Source: Akkermansia muciniphila
GTDB lineage: Bacteria; Verrucomicrobiota; Verrucomicrobiia; Methylacidiphilales; Verrucolacustridaceae
Direction: 5' to 3'
Length of the DNA stretch: 32,792 nucleotides
Assembly (NCBI GenBank): GCA_945878585.1
Contig: CAMDXQ010000008.1
Span: 1-32,792 of the forward strand
A program made the position numbers and the translations under genes. Positions within the stretch are counted from its first letter, which is position 1, and every line of letters begins with the position of its first letter. The notes under the pieces were generated by a model. The model did no database searches and was not told where the DNA came from. It worked only from the letters and a program-made list of their open reading frames with translations. This document shows positions 8,802-16,571 of the stretch, piece after piece.

Positions 8802-9990
8802 AGGAGGCCTCCATCCAATGTCGTAATCGGGGAGCGAGGAGGGTGGCAAAAAAGGCTCCGACCGCCAGGGGCAATGCGCCGGAGTAGCCCTCCGTCTTGG
8901 CGGCGATCCAACCGGCACCCATCACGATTCCAGCCAAGGCCAGTCCCTCGAGGAGACAAACTCGTCCCCGATGTCCGGAGGAAAGACCCAGAAGGGAACC
9001 GAGAAGAAGAACAACAAGAATCACCCAAGAGGGAGGGTGAAGAATGGGTGCGGGGCCACGGCTTAAACCGGTCCAAGTCCGAACAACCGCTTCAGCAAGT
9101 GATCTTTGGCCAATGGGGGATTCAATGATCGGATCCACTTCGGCCAATCCTCCGGCAAGGATCACGGGTCTTTTCGAAAGATTTTTCAAATCATAGTATG
9201 GTCGAACACCGATCCGTTCCTGCTCGGCGGCGAGGACGACTCCGCGAATTTCCATTTTTTCAGGGAGTTGATCGGGGTGGCTCCAATCCACGGGAACCGA
9301 TCCACGTAAATCGAGCGGGATCGATTGGAGTTCAAAATCCTGGCGGTCGCGGAGGATGAGCCGGCGTCCCTGGAGGCTGGAATGAGAAAGATCTGCGCCT
9401 AGGGCTTGAGCGTAGAGCTGAAGAAGCCAAGAGGGTGTGACGGCATTTTCGTGGCGGAAGACGAGGGGAAGGCGTTGAAGAATTCCGTTCGATTCGGGAG
9501 TGACTCTCCAGGCAGCTGTTTGTCCTGTGCGGCGCAGGCTTTGTTCAGGAGCAAGAAATGATTCGGCAGGGCGAAGAGAGGAAATCGAACCGGTATGGGG
9601 GATTTTTGGAAGAGAGAGAGTTTCCGCCTGCGGGAGGGAAGCCAAGGCGGTTGCCGGCAAGGCAGGGGAAAGATAGGCGGAGAGGGCTCGGGCAAGTTGG
9701 TCGTCCTGAACTGGCTCAAAGGTATCAGGAGCATCGAGGGGGAGAAGGAGACCGACCGGTTCGGGTCGGTAAGGAGACATCGCCCGAAGGGCGAGCGTGA
9801 GATCGAGTCGGGGCCAAGGCCAAGATTCCCCCGCCAGATCTTCGATCGAAATCAGAACCGGTGTGGGGACTGTTTTTGCTGGTGGGGGGAGGTGGGGAAG
9901 GAATCGCTGGGAGTATGGAACGAGAAGAACGGCGACCCAAAGGCCAAAGGCGGCAGCAGAAAGGAGGGCGAGAGTGCGGGAAACGAACAT
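8791..9990 (-). CDS. CHASE2-like sensory membrane protein without output domain
   Basis: I start this at the ATG at 9990 ('MFVSRTLALLSAAAFGLWVAVLLV'), because the longer track start would run into clpS on the other strand. One N-terminal membrane segment is followed by a periplasmic domain of about 280 residues, with 'PTPVLISIEDLAGESWPWPRLDLTLALRAM' near its start. CHASE2 domains characteristically open this way (an 'IDD..L...G.WPWPR' region). Three hydrophobic segments follow at the C-terminus (about 320-395), again as in CHASE2 proteins. There is no kinase, cyclase or GGDEF domain after them; the protein stops at 'LRHWMEASYVR'. The assignment rests on layout and one motif, so it is moderate. 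It is the first gene of the minus-strand run and shares an 80-base divergent region with clpS. Confidence 0.62.
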   Translation of the reverse strand: MFVSRTLALLSAAAFGLWVAVLLVPYSQRFLPHLPPPAKTVPTPVLISIEDLAGESWPWPRLDLTLALRAMSPYRPEPVGLLLPLDAPDTFEPVQDDQLARALSAYLSPALPATALASLPQAETLSLPKIPHTGSISSLRPAESFLAPEQSLRRTGQTAAWRVTPESNGILQRLPLVFRHENAVTPSWLLQLYAQALGADLSHSSLQGRRLILRDRQDFELQSIPLDLRGSVPVDWSHPDQLPEKMEIRGVVLAAEQERIGVRPYYDLKNLSKRPVILAGGLAEVDPIIESPIGQRSLAEAVVRTWTGLSRGPAPILHPPSWVILVVLLLGSLLGLSSGHRGRVCLLEGLALAGIVMGAGWIAAKTEGYSGALPLAVGAFFATLLAPRLRHWMEASYVR

Positions 9991-10070
9991 AATTCTTCTT
10001 AGCGGAAATCGGACAAAAGGCGATGCGGGAAGCGGATTGAAAAGGAGGGGGGAGGAACTAGGATTCAGAG

Positions 10071-10376
10071 ATGCGTGCAGGGATTTTTGAAACACCTACA
10101 CTCTCCCCTACTCAGGAAAGCGATTTTTCGGAAGCTTTTGCAAAGGGTTGGCAGGTGTTGGTCTGGAATGACCCTGTGAATTTAATGAGTTACGTGGTTT
10201 TTGTTTTCCAAAAGGTTTTGGGCTTTGATGAGGTCAAGGCCAAGAAACACATGCTGGAGGTTCATCAGCAAGGTCGAAGTGTGGTTGCAATTGAGACGCG
10301 GGAAAAAGCGGAGATGTACTGCCACCGTTTGCAGGAGTTGGGGTTGCAATCGACACTCGAGGCCCGGCCGGCTTGA
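10071..10376 (+). CDS. clpS: ATP-dependent Clp protease adaptor ClpS
   Basis: ClpS delivers N-end-rule substrates to the ClpA or ClpC chaperone of the Clp protease. The 101-residue protein has the family core: 'GWQVLVWNDPVNLMSYVVFVFQKVLGFDEVKAKKHMLEVHQQGRSVVAIETREKAEMY'. The 'WNDPVNLMSYV' part forms the N-degron pocket (Asn-Asp, then Met), and 'HMLEVHQQGRSVV' contains the conserved His. The N-terminal extension of about 25 residues is a normal flexible tail. A GGAGG-rich tract lies 20-30 bases upstream and AGGATTCAGAG immediately before the ATG. It is followed with overlapping stop and start by the next gene. Confidence 0.95.
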   Translation: MRAGIFETPTLSPTQESDFSEAFAKGWQVLVWNDPVNLMSYVVFVFQKVLGFDEVKAKKHMLEVHQQGRSVVAIETREKAEMYCHRLQELGLQSTLEARPA

Positions 10377-10864
10377 GAATTGAGAGGGGAACTTCGGGGG
10401 GCCGAGATTTCGAATTCGCGGCTCCGGAAGCGGCTCTTTTGCGGCAGGCACTGGAGACCACACTGTTGGCTTATCAGACTCCTCCTGCGGAACTGGATCC
10501 GATGGTGGGAAATGTTTGGTATCGGCAAGCGGGGTTGCGAGAGGCGGGGATTCGCGGGGAGGATGCTCTTCATTGGGTGGAGGGACTGCACGAGGTCAGA
10601 TTAGAAAGGGGAAAGCTCGGGCGTCGTTGGATGAAAACTCTTCCCCCAGTTGGGCAAGCGGGCCGTTGGTTTTTGCCCAAGGATGAAGTGGAAGCATTTG
10701 TCGCCACGTTGAATGATCATCGGTTGCGGCGTGCGGCGGAGTTTGACTTGGGCGAGGGGGATTTGGAGGTGCGAGCGATGGAGAAGGCCAAAGGGGATAA
10801 AAGGGTGGCTTTAGTGGAGATTCATTTCCTCGCTTGGATGATAGAACTCATTCTCCAAGAGTGA
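10373..10864 (+). CDS. DUF2017-like protein of the clpS operon
   Basis: This 163-residue soluble protein begins at a TTG whose last two bases form the clpS stop (TTGA), so it is very likely translated with clpS. It has no signal peptide or membrane segment. It opens 'MRIERGTSGGRDFEFAAPEAALLRQALETTLLAY', contains 'DPMVGNVWYRQAG', and ends with an amphipathic 'VALVEIHFLAWMIELILQE'. A DUF2017-family gene next to clpS is known from actinobacteria, and size and position match here, but I recognise the family only by context and weak resemblance of the 'EAALLR' region. Function is unknown; a role in Clp-linked proteolysis is an inference from the neighbour alone. Confidence 0.7.
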   Translation: MRIERGTSGGRDFEFAAPEAALLRQALETTLLAYQTPPAELDPMVGNVWYRQAGLREAGIRGEDALHWVEGLHEVRLERGKLGRRWMKTLPPVGQAGRWFLPKDEVEAFVATLNDHRLRRAAEFDLGEGDLEVRAMEKAKGDKRVALVEIHFLAWMIELILQE

Positions 10865-10936
10865 ATTAGATTTGTATTAAGGTCCTTTTACTTGGTGTTC
10901 TGAAAATAGGTGCTAGTACATCGAGTAACCGATTTC

Positions 10937-12211
10937 ATGAGTAGAAAGACCGATATCATTGTTGTGGGGGCAGGACCTGCGGGTTGTGCCGTTGCGAGAG
11001 CTTATGCTTTGTCCGGAAAAAAAGTGATTTTGTTGGAAGCGGAGCCGGAGGGGAAAAGTCGCAAACGTTTTGCCGGCGAATGGCTTCATCCCCAAGGGGT
11101 TGAAGCTTTGCAGGAGCTGGGTTTTGGGGCGATCACTTCGATGCAGGGGCGGCCCCGTGGTAGGGGTTTTGTGGTTTACCCAGGGCATGGGGAAGCTCCG
11201 GTAAAATTAGACTACGTGGAGGGACAAAGGGGTTTGGCTTTTCATCACGGAGATTTGGTGGATGAAATGCGGCAACTGGTGGCCAAGACCGAGGGGGTAA
11301 ATTTTCGGCAAGGAGTCCGTGTTGCTACGGTGGATGATGGTGGAGTCACCTTAGAGGGTGGGGAGAGGTTAGAAGCGAATCGTGTTGTGGGGGCGGATGG
11401 TCGTTCCAGCGTCGTCCGCAGAAGTTTGCGTGGGGCAGGCAATCATAAGGCGATGTCGGCCATGACAGGAATTTTACTAGAGGGAGTGAACGCCCCCTAT
11501 CCCGATTACGGACACGTCTTTCTGGGGAAACCCAGTTTCCTTCTCGGGTACGAGATTGCTCCGTCGGTGGTCCGAATCTGCGTGGATGTTCCCCTAAAGT
11601 ACAAAACGGAGATGAAGGATCCCGAATGGCTGATTGCAGCCACTCGTGAAACCTTGCCACCTGTCTGGAGGCAACCTTGTGAGGAACAGATCCGTGCGGG
11701 TCATCTTCGTTGGCAAGCCAATCACTTTTTGGCCCGAGCCGACTATGGAAACGGACGCAGGGTTTTGATCGGGGATGCTGCAGGCCACACTCATCCGTTG
11801 ACGGCGACGGGAATCACAAACGGATTGATCGATGCAATGGAGCTCGTCCAAAAGCAAGACTTCCGGGAATTTGCCCGCGCCCGTCGTCGGGCATGCCGGG
11901 TTCCGGAACTTCTGTCCCGAGCTCTCTATGACTGTTTTTCCAAAGAGGATGCTTTTTCCCAATCTTTGCGCCGAGCGGTCGTTTCTCTTTGGCGCAATGA
12001 CGAGAAGGAGAGAGATCGGACGATGGGATTGCTCATGGGAAATGGTCGTTCCTTCCTTACGTTTGCAGGACCTTTTCTAAAGGCTTTGGTCGGAGCATGG
12101 AGGGGGCGAGACAACACCACGACGATGGGAGCGGATTTGGCTTCGATCGCAAGTTGGATTCGGTTGCCGATGGCGTATGCGATGGCGGGTTGGGTGCGGG
12201 CGAAATCGTAG
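10937..12211 (+). CDS. squalene monooxygenase-like FAD-dependent epoxidase
   Basis: It is predicted to oxidise squalene to 2,3-oxidosqualene, the first oxygen-dependent step of sterol synthesis. I use the ATG at 10937 (424 residues) because the Rossmann fold starts at once: 'MSRKTDIIVVGAGPAGCAVARAYALSGKKVILLEAE', with GxGxxG at 11-16. The squalene epoxidase-like box 'FAGEWLHPQGVEALQELGF' follows at about 45, then 'GLAFHHGDLV' (about 100), matching the FHHGxF box of known epoxidases. The 'GADGRSSVVR' dinucleotide motif is at about 152. 'LIGDAAGHTHPLTATGITNGLIDAM' (about 277) matches the GDAxNxxHPLTGxGM box with changes. The C-terminal 'WIRLPMAYAMAGWV' may sit on the membrane. It converges on an oxidosqualene cyclase 36 bases away, which supports the substrate. 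A related geranylgeranyl-reductase-type flavoenzyme is the main alternative. Confidence 0.82.
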   Translation: MSRKTDIIVVGAGPAGCAVARAYALSGKKVILLEAEPEGKSRKRFAGEWLHPQGVEALQELGFGAITSMQGRPRGRGFVVYPGHGEAPVKLDYVEGQRGLAFHHGDLVDEMRQLVAKTEGVNFRQGVRVATVDDGGVTLEGGERLEANRVVGADGRSSVVRRSLRGAGNHKAMSAMTGILLEGVNAPYPDYGHVFLGKPSFLLGYEIAPSVVRICVDVPLKYKTEMKDPEWLIAATRETLPPVWRQPCEEQIRAGHLRWQANHFLARADYGNGRRVLIGDAAGHTHPLTATGITNGLIDAMELVQKQDFREFARARRRACRVPELLSRALYDCFSKEDAFSQSLRRAVVSLWRNDEKERDRTMGLLMGNGRSFLTFAGPFLKALVGAWRGRDNTTTMGADLASIASWIRLPMAYAMAGWVRAKS

Positions 12212-12223
12212 AATTCCTATCTA

Positions 12224-12240
12224 CGCCCCAAAAGGTGGCG
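12224..12240. terminator. hairpin in the gap between convergent epoxidase and cyclase genes
   Basis: The 36-base gap between the two convergent stops holds CGCCCCAAAAGGTGGCG, which can fold into a six-pair stem with one bulged base and an AAAA loop. No T-tract follows on either strand, so it is at best a weak or shared terminator. Confidence 0.3.
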
Positions 12241-12247
12241 GCCTGAT

Positions 12248-14191
12248 TTACGAGCGCAAAAAAGCTGCAAAAGCTTTCAAAGGGAAGGCGCGTTTGTAGT
12301 GGTCGTAGCGAATTAACGTAGTTCGGTAAAAGAGGCCGGGAATCGGTTGCGGAGGAAAATCTCCATCCGGCTGTTGCTGTTGTAAGAGAAATTTCAGCCC
12401 TCGAGTGACGGAAGGGTCGTCTTTCGGTCCGCTGGAGAGGAGGGCAATCACTGCCAAGGCGGTGGCTTCGATCAGTCCTTTTTGGCTCGGAATCGGTCGT
12501 CGTTCGACACAGGAATCCGGATGTTCCCCCCAGCCGCCATCAGCCAACTGGTGTTCCAGAAGAAATTTTCTGCCTCGGACAATGCGTGGGTCATCGATGG
12601 GAAGGCCCGCGGCGCGAAGACCGGGCAGAGCAAAGGAGGTTCCGTAGTTGAAACAGATTCCCCAGACCGCTTCCCAGGATCCGTCTGTTTTTTGAGTTTC
12701 GGTCAGGTAACGCAATCCGTTCCGGATCGCCTGATCCACACCGGTTCGCTGCATGTCGGGGTAGGTTTTGCGGATGAGGGCAAGAGCCGAAAGAACCGAT
12801 CCCGTGCACTCGGCAAAGGAGTGATCCACCATGATGTCGGCAAAGACATGGGACGCGTTGAAAATTTCGATCCATTGGGGACCAACCACCTGGTCACAAC
12901 TTCCCCAGCCTCCATCACGGTTCTGGTAACTCAGAATGAAGCGAACTCCTGCCTTGATCACCGTGTGGGGAGCGGGGCTTGGTAGAAACGGCTCCGCATC
13001 GACCAAAGCGAGAAGGCTTTCGGCGGTGCAATCCGCGATCGACCAGCCGTTCTGGCGCTCGCTGAAGGGCCATCCGCCTTTTCGTGGAAGTCGGTGATAA
13101 CGACGGGGGTTGGGAAGTTCGTCGACCACCTGATTTTCCAAAAGGTAGCGACATCCTTTTTCGATCACCCCTCGGGGGGCGAGTTCAGAACTGAGGTGAG
13201 TCATTCCCTGGAGGGTGAACGCGGTGTCCCAGACTTTTGAGGAGGTGAAGCCTTGGCAGGCGATGTGGTCCGGGTGATGCCAAAGGTAACGGGGGAGTTG
13301 ACGCCAACTGCGTTCGACCCGATCGGTCTGTCCCTCCACAAAATGAGCCAAGGTATTATAGCAGGCGTTGACAGGGGCTTGCCGGATGTAGTCCGACTGT
13401 TCGTCCTCGTAACAGATATGCTCATAGGTCAGACGGAGAGCTTTTTTGCGTAGAAACGAAGGAATCCAATTTTCGATTTTGCGTACGATCGGCATGGCAA
13501 GTCGGACGAGGAGGCTTTCTGGAACGATATGATCGGTGGGAGCGAGATCGGCACGATGACGGGGCCAGTCGATCTGATCGAATCCTTGCGGGAAAAGTTC
13601 TTCTCTGAGTTCTTGGAGTAGGGGATCCAGCGGGGCCTGCCATCGGCGACCGTAGAAGTAGGCCATCGGGAGGTAAACAATCCGGACGTAGCCGGAAATG
13701 TTGATCGGTTGAACCGGAACCCAGGAAGGAAGTAGATACAGCTCGGGTGGTACGGGGGTGACCCCGGACCAGTCGTAGAGGTTGAGAATCGCGAGGATGA
13801 ACTTTCCCCAGGCGGCGGCTTTAACGGGTGTTCCAGAGGTGTGGATCCAATCCCTGAGGCGACGTAATTCCGCACGATCCGGCTTTTCACCTAAAAGACG
13901 AAGAGCGACGTAGGAGATAGAGCTCGTAAAGACGGCTCCCTTCTCTGACTCCTCATGAAGTCCGATCGATCCGTCCTGCAGTTGAGGGCGAAGGAGTCCG
14001 GCGACGAACTTTGTGCGCTCGGCTTCTTGCACCTTGCGTTTCGTGAGGTAGGTGGTGATGACATAGAGCGGGAGGAGAAAGTTGGGGCCTGTGTAGGGGA
14101 CCGACCAACTTCCGTCGGCAACTTGGGTCCGTTCAAGGAAACCGAGAAGTCGCCGGGTTGAGTCAGTGACCGACGCTTGCAGGTGGCTCAT
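12248..14191 (-). CDS. oxidosqualene cyclase (sterol/triterpenoid synthase)
   Basis: It cyclises 2,3-oxidosqualene into a sterol or related triterpenoid at the membrane. The catalytic motif is 'ADCTAES' (Asp387, Cys388), the DCTAE form of oxidosqualene cyclases, not the DXDDTA of squalene-hopene cyclases. The partner cysteine is in 'FAECTGS' (Cys462). Many other blocks follow eukaryotic lanosterol/cycloartenol synthases: 'GPNFLLPLYVITTYL' (35-49), 'YVALRLLG', 'PVKAAAWGKFILAILNLYDWSG', 'YVRIVYLPMAYFYGRRW', 'DQIDWPRHR', 'YEHICYEDEQSDYI', 'KVWDTAFTLQGM' and 'GSWEAVWGICFNYGTSFAL'. QW-type repeats ('DGSW', 'DGGWG', 'DGSWE', 'DGGWGEH') are spread along it. At 647 residues it is shorter than eukaryotic enzymes (about 730) but near bacterial ones. 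By eye, product-control positions are Phe315, Asn381 and Ile385. Its ATG overlaps the upstream deacetylase stop as ATGA. Confidence 0.95.
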   Translation of the reverse strand: MSHLQASVTDSTRRLLGFLERTQVADGSWSVPYTGPNFLLPLYVITTYLTKRKVQEAERTKFVAGLLRPQLQDGSIGLHEESEKGAVFTSSISYVALRLLGEKPDRAELRRLRDWIHTSGTPVKAAAWGKFILAILNLYDWSGVTPVPPELYLLPSWVPVQPINISGYVRIVYLPMAYFYGRRWQAPLDPLLQELREELFPQGFDQIDWPRHRADLAPTDHIVPESLLVRLAMPIVRKIENWIPSFLRKKALRLTYEHICYEDEQSDYIRQAPVNACYNTLAHFVEGQTDRVERSWRQLPRYLWHHPDHIACQGFTSSKVWDTAFTLQGMTHLSSELAPRGVIEKGCRYLLENQVVDELPNPRRYHRLPRKGGWPFSERQNGWSIADCTAESLLALVDAEPFLPSPAPHTVIKAGVRFILSYQNRDGGWGSCDQVVGPQWIEIFNASHVFADIMVDHSFAECTGSVLSALALIRKTYPDMQRTGVDQAIRNGLRYLTETQKTDGSWEAVWGICFNYGTSFALPGLRAAGLPIDDPRIVRGRKFLLEHQLADGGWGEHPDSCVERRPIPSQKGLIEATALAVIALLSSGPKDDPSVTRGLKFLLQQQQPDGDFPPQPIPGLFYRTTLIRYDHYKRAFPLKAFAAFLRS

Positions 14192-15042
14192 TTCTTTGGG
14201 GCCAACTTTTCGATGCGGGCAAGAGTTTGGGTGCGGAAGAGGTCGAGGGCAGATCCGACAAAATTATGGAGGGAAAGATTGGTTTCAAGGAGGGGGCGTA
14301 GATCGAGGGCAAGGACAACCTCCTGTTCGGAATCGGGCTGAGTCGGATTTCCGAATGTGGCTTGGGCGTGTCTTCGACCCAGTGCAGCTCGGTCGTACCG
14401 TTTTCCGCCTTCGACTTGGGAGTGAAAGCAGTTAAGGAGAGAAGTCCCGAGATTTTCAGGGGCGGAACATGGGAGGCGGACGACGTGGGAAGAGGGAACC
14501 CAGTCGAGATCTCCCCATACTTCGCAGCCATAGATTTCCTTGGGTCGAGCTGAGACGGGCAGTTGTTGTAAGGCCTCGAGACAGGCCAGAAGAACGGCGA
14601 TGTGGGTTTCATGTCGGTCGGCAGGGTTGTGTAGATAAAGAGTCTGGGGTCGGGCTACTTCGAGAATCTGGATGAGATCTCCAATCACGGCGGATCGATC
14701 GGTTTGGCGGACGGTTGAGCTGGGGTGAGTCAGTTGAATGACGGAGGCGTATTGCCCGAGATCGGCGGCTTGGCGTTGTTCGGAACGACGGATCTGCATC
14801 AGGTCGGCATCCGAGGTTCGTGCGAACGGGCCGGAGCGTGGAGCTCCCGCACCATCGGTGACCACGACTCCAGAAAAACGATTTTTGGGATGCTGAAAAC
14901 AGGCGGCAATTCCTGGGAAAGCGAGAATTTCGAGGTCATCGGCATGGGCACCGATCCCGAGATGGGTGGTGGAGGAGAGCTCAGCCAAGGGATCTTTTCC
15001 GCTTGGGGCATAGAGGTCTGCAGAGGGTTGAAAGAATTTCAT
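14188..15042 (-). CDS. PIG-L/LmbE-family deacetylase
   Basis: This family consists of zinc hydrolases that usually remove acetyl groups from N-acetylglucosamine conjugates. The zinc motif is 'IGAHADDLEI' (H-x-D-D, near residue 30), with 'IRRSEQRQAADLGQ' (about 85) and the second metal segment 'HNPADRHETHIAV' (about 135). The ATG at 15042 ('MKFFQPSADLYAP') overlaps the GtrA stop as ATGA and is preferred over the track start five codons upstream. The stop overlaps the cyclase start as ATGA too, so the gene is translationally coupled on both sides. The natural substrate is unknown. Its place in an operon with an oxidosqualene cyclase suggests a glycolipid or modified triterpenoid, but that is inference. 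There is no signal peptide. Confidence 0.85.
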   Translation of the reverse strand: MKFFQPSADLYAPSGKDPLAELSSTTHLGIGAHADDLEILAFPGIAACFQHPKNRFSGVVVTDGAGAPRSGPFARTSDADLMQIRRSEQRQAADLGQYASVIQLTHPSSTVRQTDRSAVIGDLIQILEVARPQTLYLHNPADRHETHIAVLLACLEALQQLPVSARPKEIYGCEVWGDLDWVPSSHVVRLPCSAPENLGTSLLNCFHSQVEGGKRYDRAALGRRHAQATFGNPTQPDSEQEVVLALDLRPLLETNLSLHNFVGSALDLFRTQTLARIEKLAPKK

Positions 15043-15599
15043 CGGCGAAAGACCCAAAGAGAGGCGAAGAGGTAGTTGAGGAGGGAACCGGTTGCCACGG
15101 CGACGGCATTGAGGACAGCCGTCTCAATGGGGCGATCGGTTTCGAGAAGAAGAAGGAGAAGATTGAGGAGAAAGATCTGAAAGAGAAAAGCGAGGGCAGC
15201 GGAGAGGTAGTAGTTTTTGGCCTGTCTCCACGAGGGGGGCCAAGCATGGAAAGTCCATGCTGCGTTCAGGAGGAAGTTCGTCCCGCAGCAGACAATCCAA
15301 GCCAGCAAGGCAGCTCCCGTGGCAACCCGATGACCGCCTGGATCGAGCCCAAGAAAAATGCTTCCGAGGGAGAGAAGTCCCCACATGAGGAGAGCGTTGA
15401 GAAGGGTTCCAGCGCCACCGACGAGTCCAAAGCGAAGGATTCGGTTGATCTCTTTCGGAAAGGCGCGGGTTCGGGCTCGGGTATGTGGATGGGCGACTTG
15501 GGGCACGGAAACCAGAATGCCGAAAAAGGAGCCGATCGGCAAACGGGGAAAGGCTGGTAGGACTTGCCATCGTCCTGTGGGAAGCGAAGTTCGGGGCAT
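15039..15599 (-). CDS. GtrA-family membrane protein
   Basis: GtrA-family proteins are small four-helix membrane proteins implicated in moving lipid-linked sugars across the inner membrane or in exopolysaccharide and teichoic-acid decoration. The GtrA domain starts at about residue 54 with 'ILRFGLVGGAGTLLNALLMWGLL', followed by 'LLAWIVCCGTNFLLNAAWTFHAW', 'YYLSAALAFLFQIFLLNLLLLLL' and 'VATGSLLNYLFASLWVF', which are the four expected helices with their conserved Asn and Phe/Trp positions. The first 50 residues are not part of the domain. A downstream start such as the GTG near residue 33 is possible, which would widen the 32-base divergent gap to the MORN gene. It is the first gene of the operon with the deacetylase and cyclase. 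Confidence 0.85.
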   Translation of the reverse strand: MPRTSLPTGRWQVLPAFPRLPIGSFFGILVSVPQVAHPHTRARTRAFPKEINRILRFGLVGGAGTLLNALLMWGLLSLGSIFLGLDPGGHRVATGAALLAWIVCCGTNFLLNAAWTFHAWPPSWRQAKNYYLSAALAFLFQIFLLNLLLLLLETDRPIETAVLNAVAVATGSLLNYLFASLWVFRR

Positions 15600-15631
15600 T
15601 GGGAACTGGGTAAAGTTGTGGATTATTCATT

Positions 15632-16423
15632 ATGGGTATGAACCAAAAAAAATCGAAACAGAGGTCTACTCAGCGTTCTGTTCATGGCGAACGTTCTGCG
15701 AACTCCCGAACAAGAGAGGGATCGGGGGTAGGAATTGGCAAGCGGGGGCCGATGAGTCCGAAAATATTTTGGGCCGGTTGTGTTCTGATCGGTTTGGTTG
15801 CCTTGGGAATGGGACGTTCGGGCGATTCGATTCCAGCCTCCGAGTTGCGGGGTAAGGGGGATCTCTTTTATCGGCAGGGAGAAACGGAGCCATTTACGGG
15901 AACGGCGGTCACTCAAGTAGGGGGCAAAAAAACAGAAGCGGAGTTTTGGCAGGGGCGGATGCACGGGGCATATCGGAGTTGGTTTGCGAATGGTCAGATG
16001 GAAGGAGAGGCGTACTTTGAAAAAGGAGTGCGGGAGGGGCGGGCTAGACTTTGGAATAAGGATGGGCAGATGATCAAGGAGACGCGGTTTCGGGAAGGAT
16101 TGGCGGATGGACCTGCGACTGAGTGGTATCCGAATGGAAAAATGGAGCGACGAACCTCTTGGCGGGCTGGGAAGCGGCACGGGGAGATCGAAACTTGGTT
16201 TTCGAGCGGGCAGCGGAAAGGGGTAGGGAATTATGATCAAGGGGAAAGGAGCGGAACATTCGTTGTATGGTGGGAGAGCGGTAAAAAAAGGCAGGAGACG
16301 AATTACAAAAGAGGGGTGCCAAATGGTTGGTGGGTAGAATGGACAGAAAATGGGGAGCCGGAGAAAAAGGCGTACTTTGTAAATGGAAAAGCCAGCTCGG
16401 GTCCGACACAGGGTGAGTCTTGA
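15632..16423 (+). CDS. secreted or membrane-anchored MORN_2-repeat protein
   Basis: This 263-residue protein is built of about seven repeats of roughly 22 residues with the pattern 'G.y..w..nGq...e..y..G', for example 'GAYRSWFANGQMEGEAYFEKGVREGRARLWNKDGQMIKETRF'. That is the MORN_2 type found in YwqK-like proteins. Before them is a hydrophobic segment 'IFWAGCVLIGLVALGMG' (about residues 44-60). The first 40 residues are basic and low in complexity. If translation begins at the internal ATG at 15752 ('MSPKIFWAG') the hydrophobic segment becomes a normal signal peptide or anchor, which I find quite likely, though ribosome sites do not decide it. The repeats probably bind a protein partner; no enzymatic motif is seen. 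tRNA-Arg begins 38 bases after its stop. Confidence 0.75.
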   Translation: MGMNQKKSKQRSTQRSVHGERSANSRTREGSGVGIGKRGPMSPKIFWAGCVLIGLVALGMGRSGDSIPASELRGKGDLFYRQGETEPFTGTAVTQVGGKKTEAEFWQGRMHGAYRSWFANGQMEGEAYFEKGVREGRARLWNKDGQMIKETRFREGLADGPATEWYPNGKMERRTSWRAGKRHGEIETWFSSGQRKGVGNYDQGERSGTFVVWWESGKKRQETNYKRGVPNGWWVEWTENGEPEKKAYFVNGKASSGPTQGES

Positions 16424-16461
16424 ACCGATCGGGCGGTGGGATTAGGCTTTCCCTTCCAGAA

Positions 16462-16535
16462 GCACCCGTAGCTCAACTGGATAGAGTGTCGGCCTCCGAA
16501 GCCGAAGGTTGCCAGTTCGACCCTGGCCGGGTGCA
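16462..16535 (+). tRNA. tRNA-Arg (anticodon CCG)
   Basis: A full cloverleaf can be drawn by hand. The acceptor arms are GCACCCG and CGGGTGC with discriminator A. The D arm is GCTC...GAGT. The anticodon stem TCGGC/GCCGA encloses the loop CTCCGAA, so the anticodon is CCG and it reads CGG codons. The T arm is GCCAG-TTCGACC-CTGGC. The 3' CCA is not encoded (GAATC follows). Confidence 0.95.
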
Positions 16536-16571
16536 GAATCAAACCGGATTGGCCCAAGGGGAACAGAAAAG

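Noticed and set aside
12248-14191. Squalene-hopene cyclase as the identity of the 647-residue cyclase
   Set aside because: Its length and QW repeats suit both families, but the catalytic motif is DCTAE, not DXDD, and the ECT cysteine and the N-terminal 'GPNFLLPLYVIT' block follow oxidosqualene cyclases.
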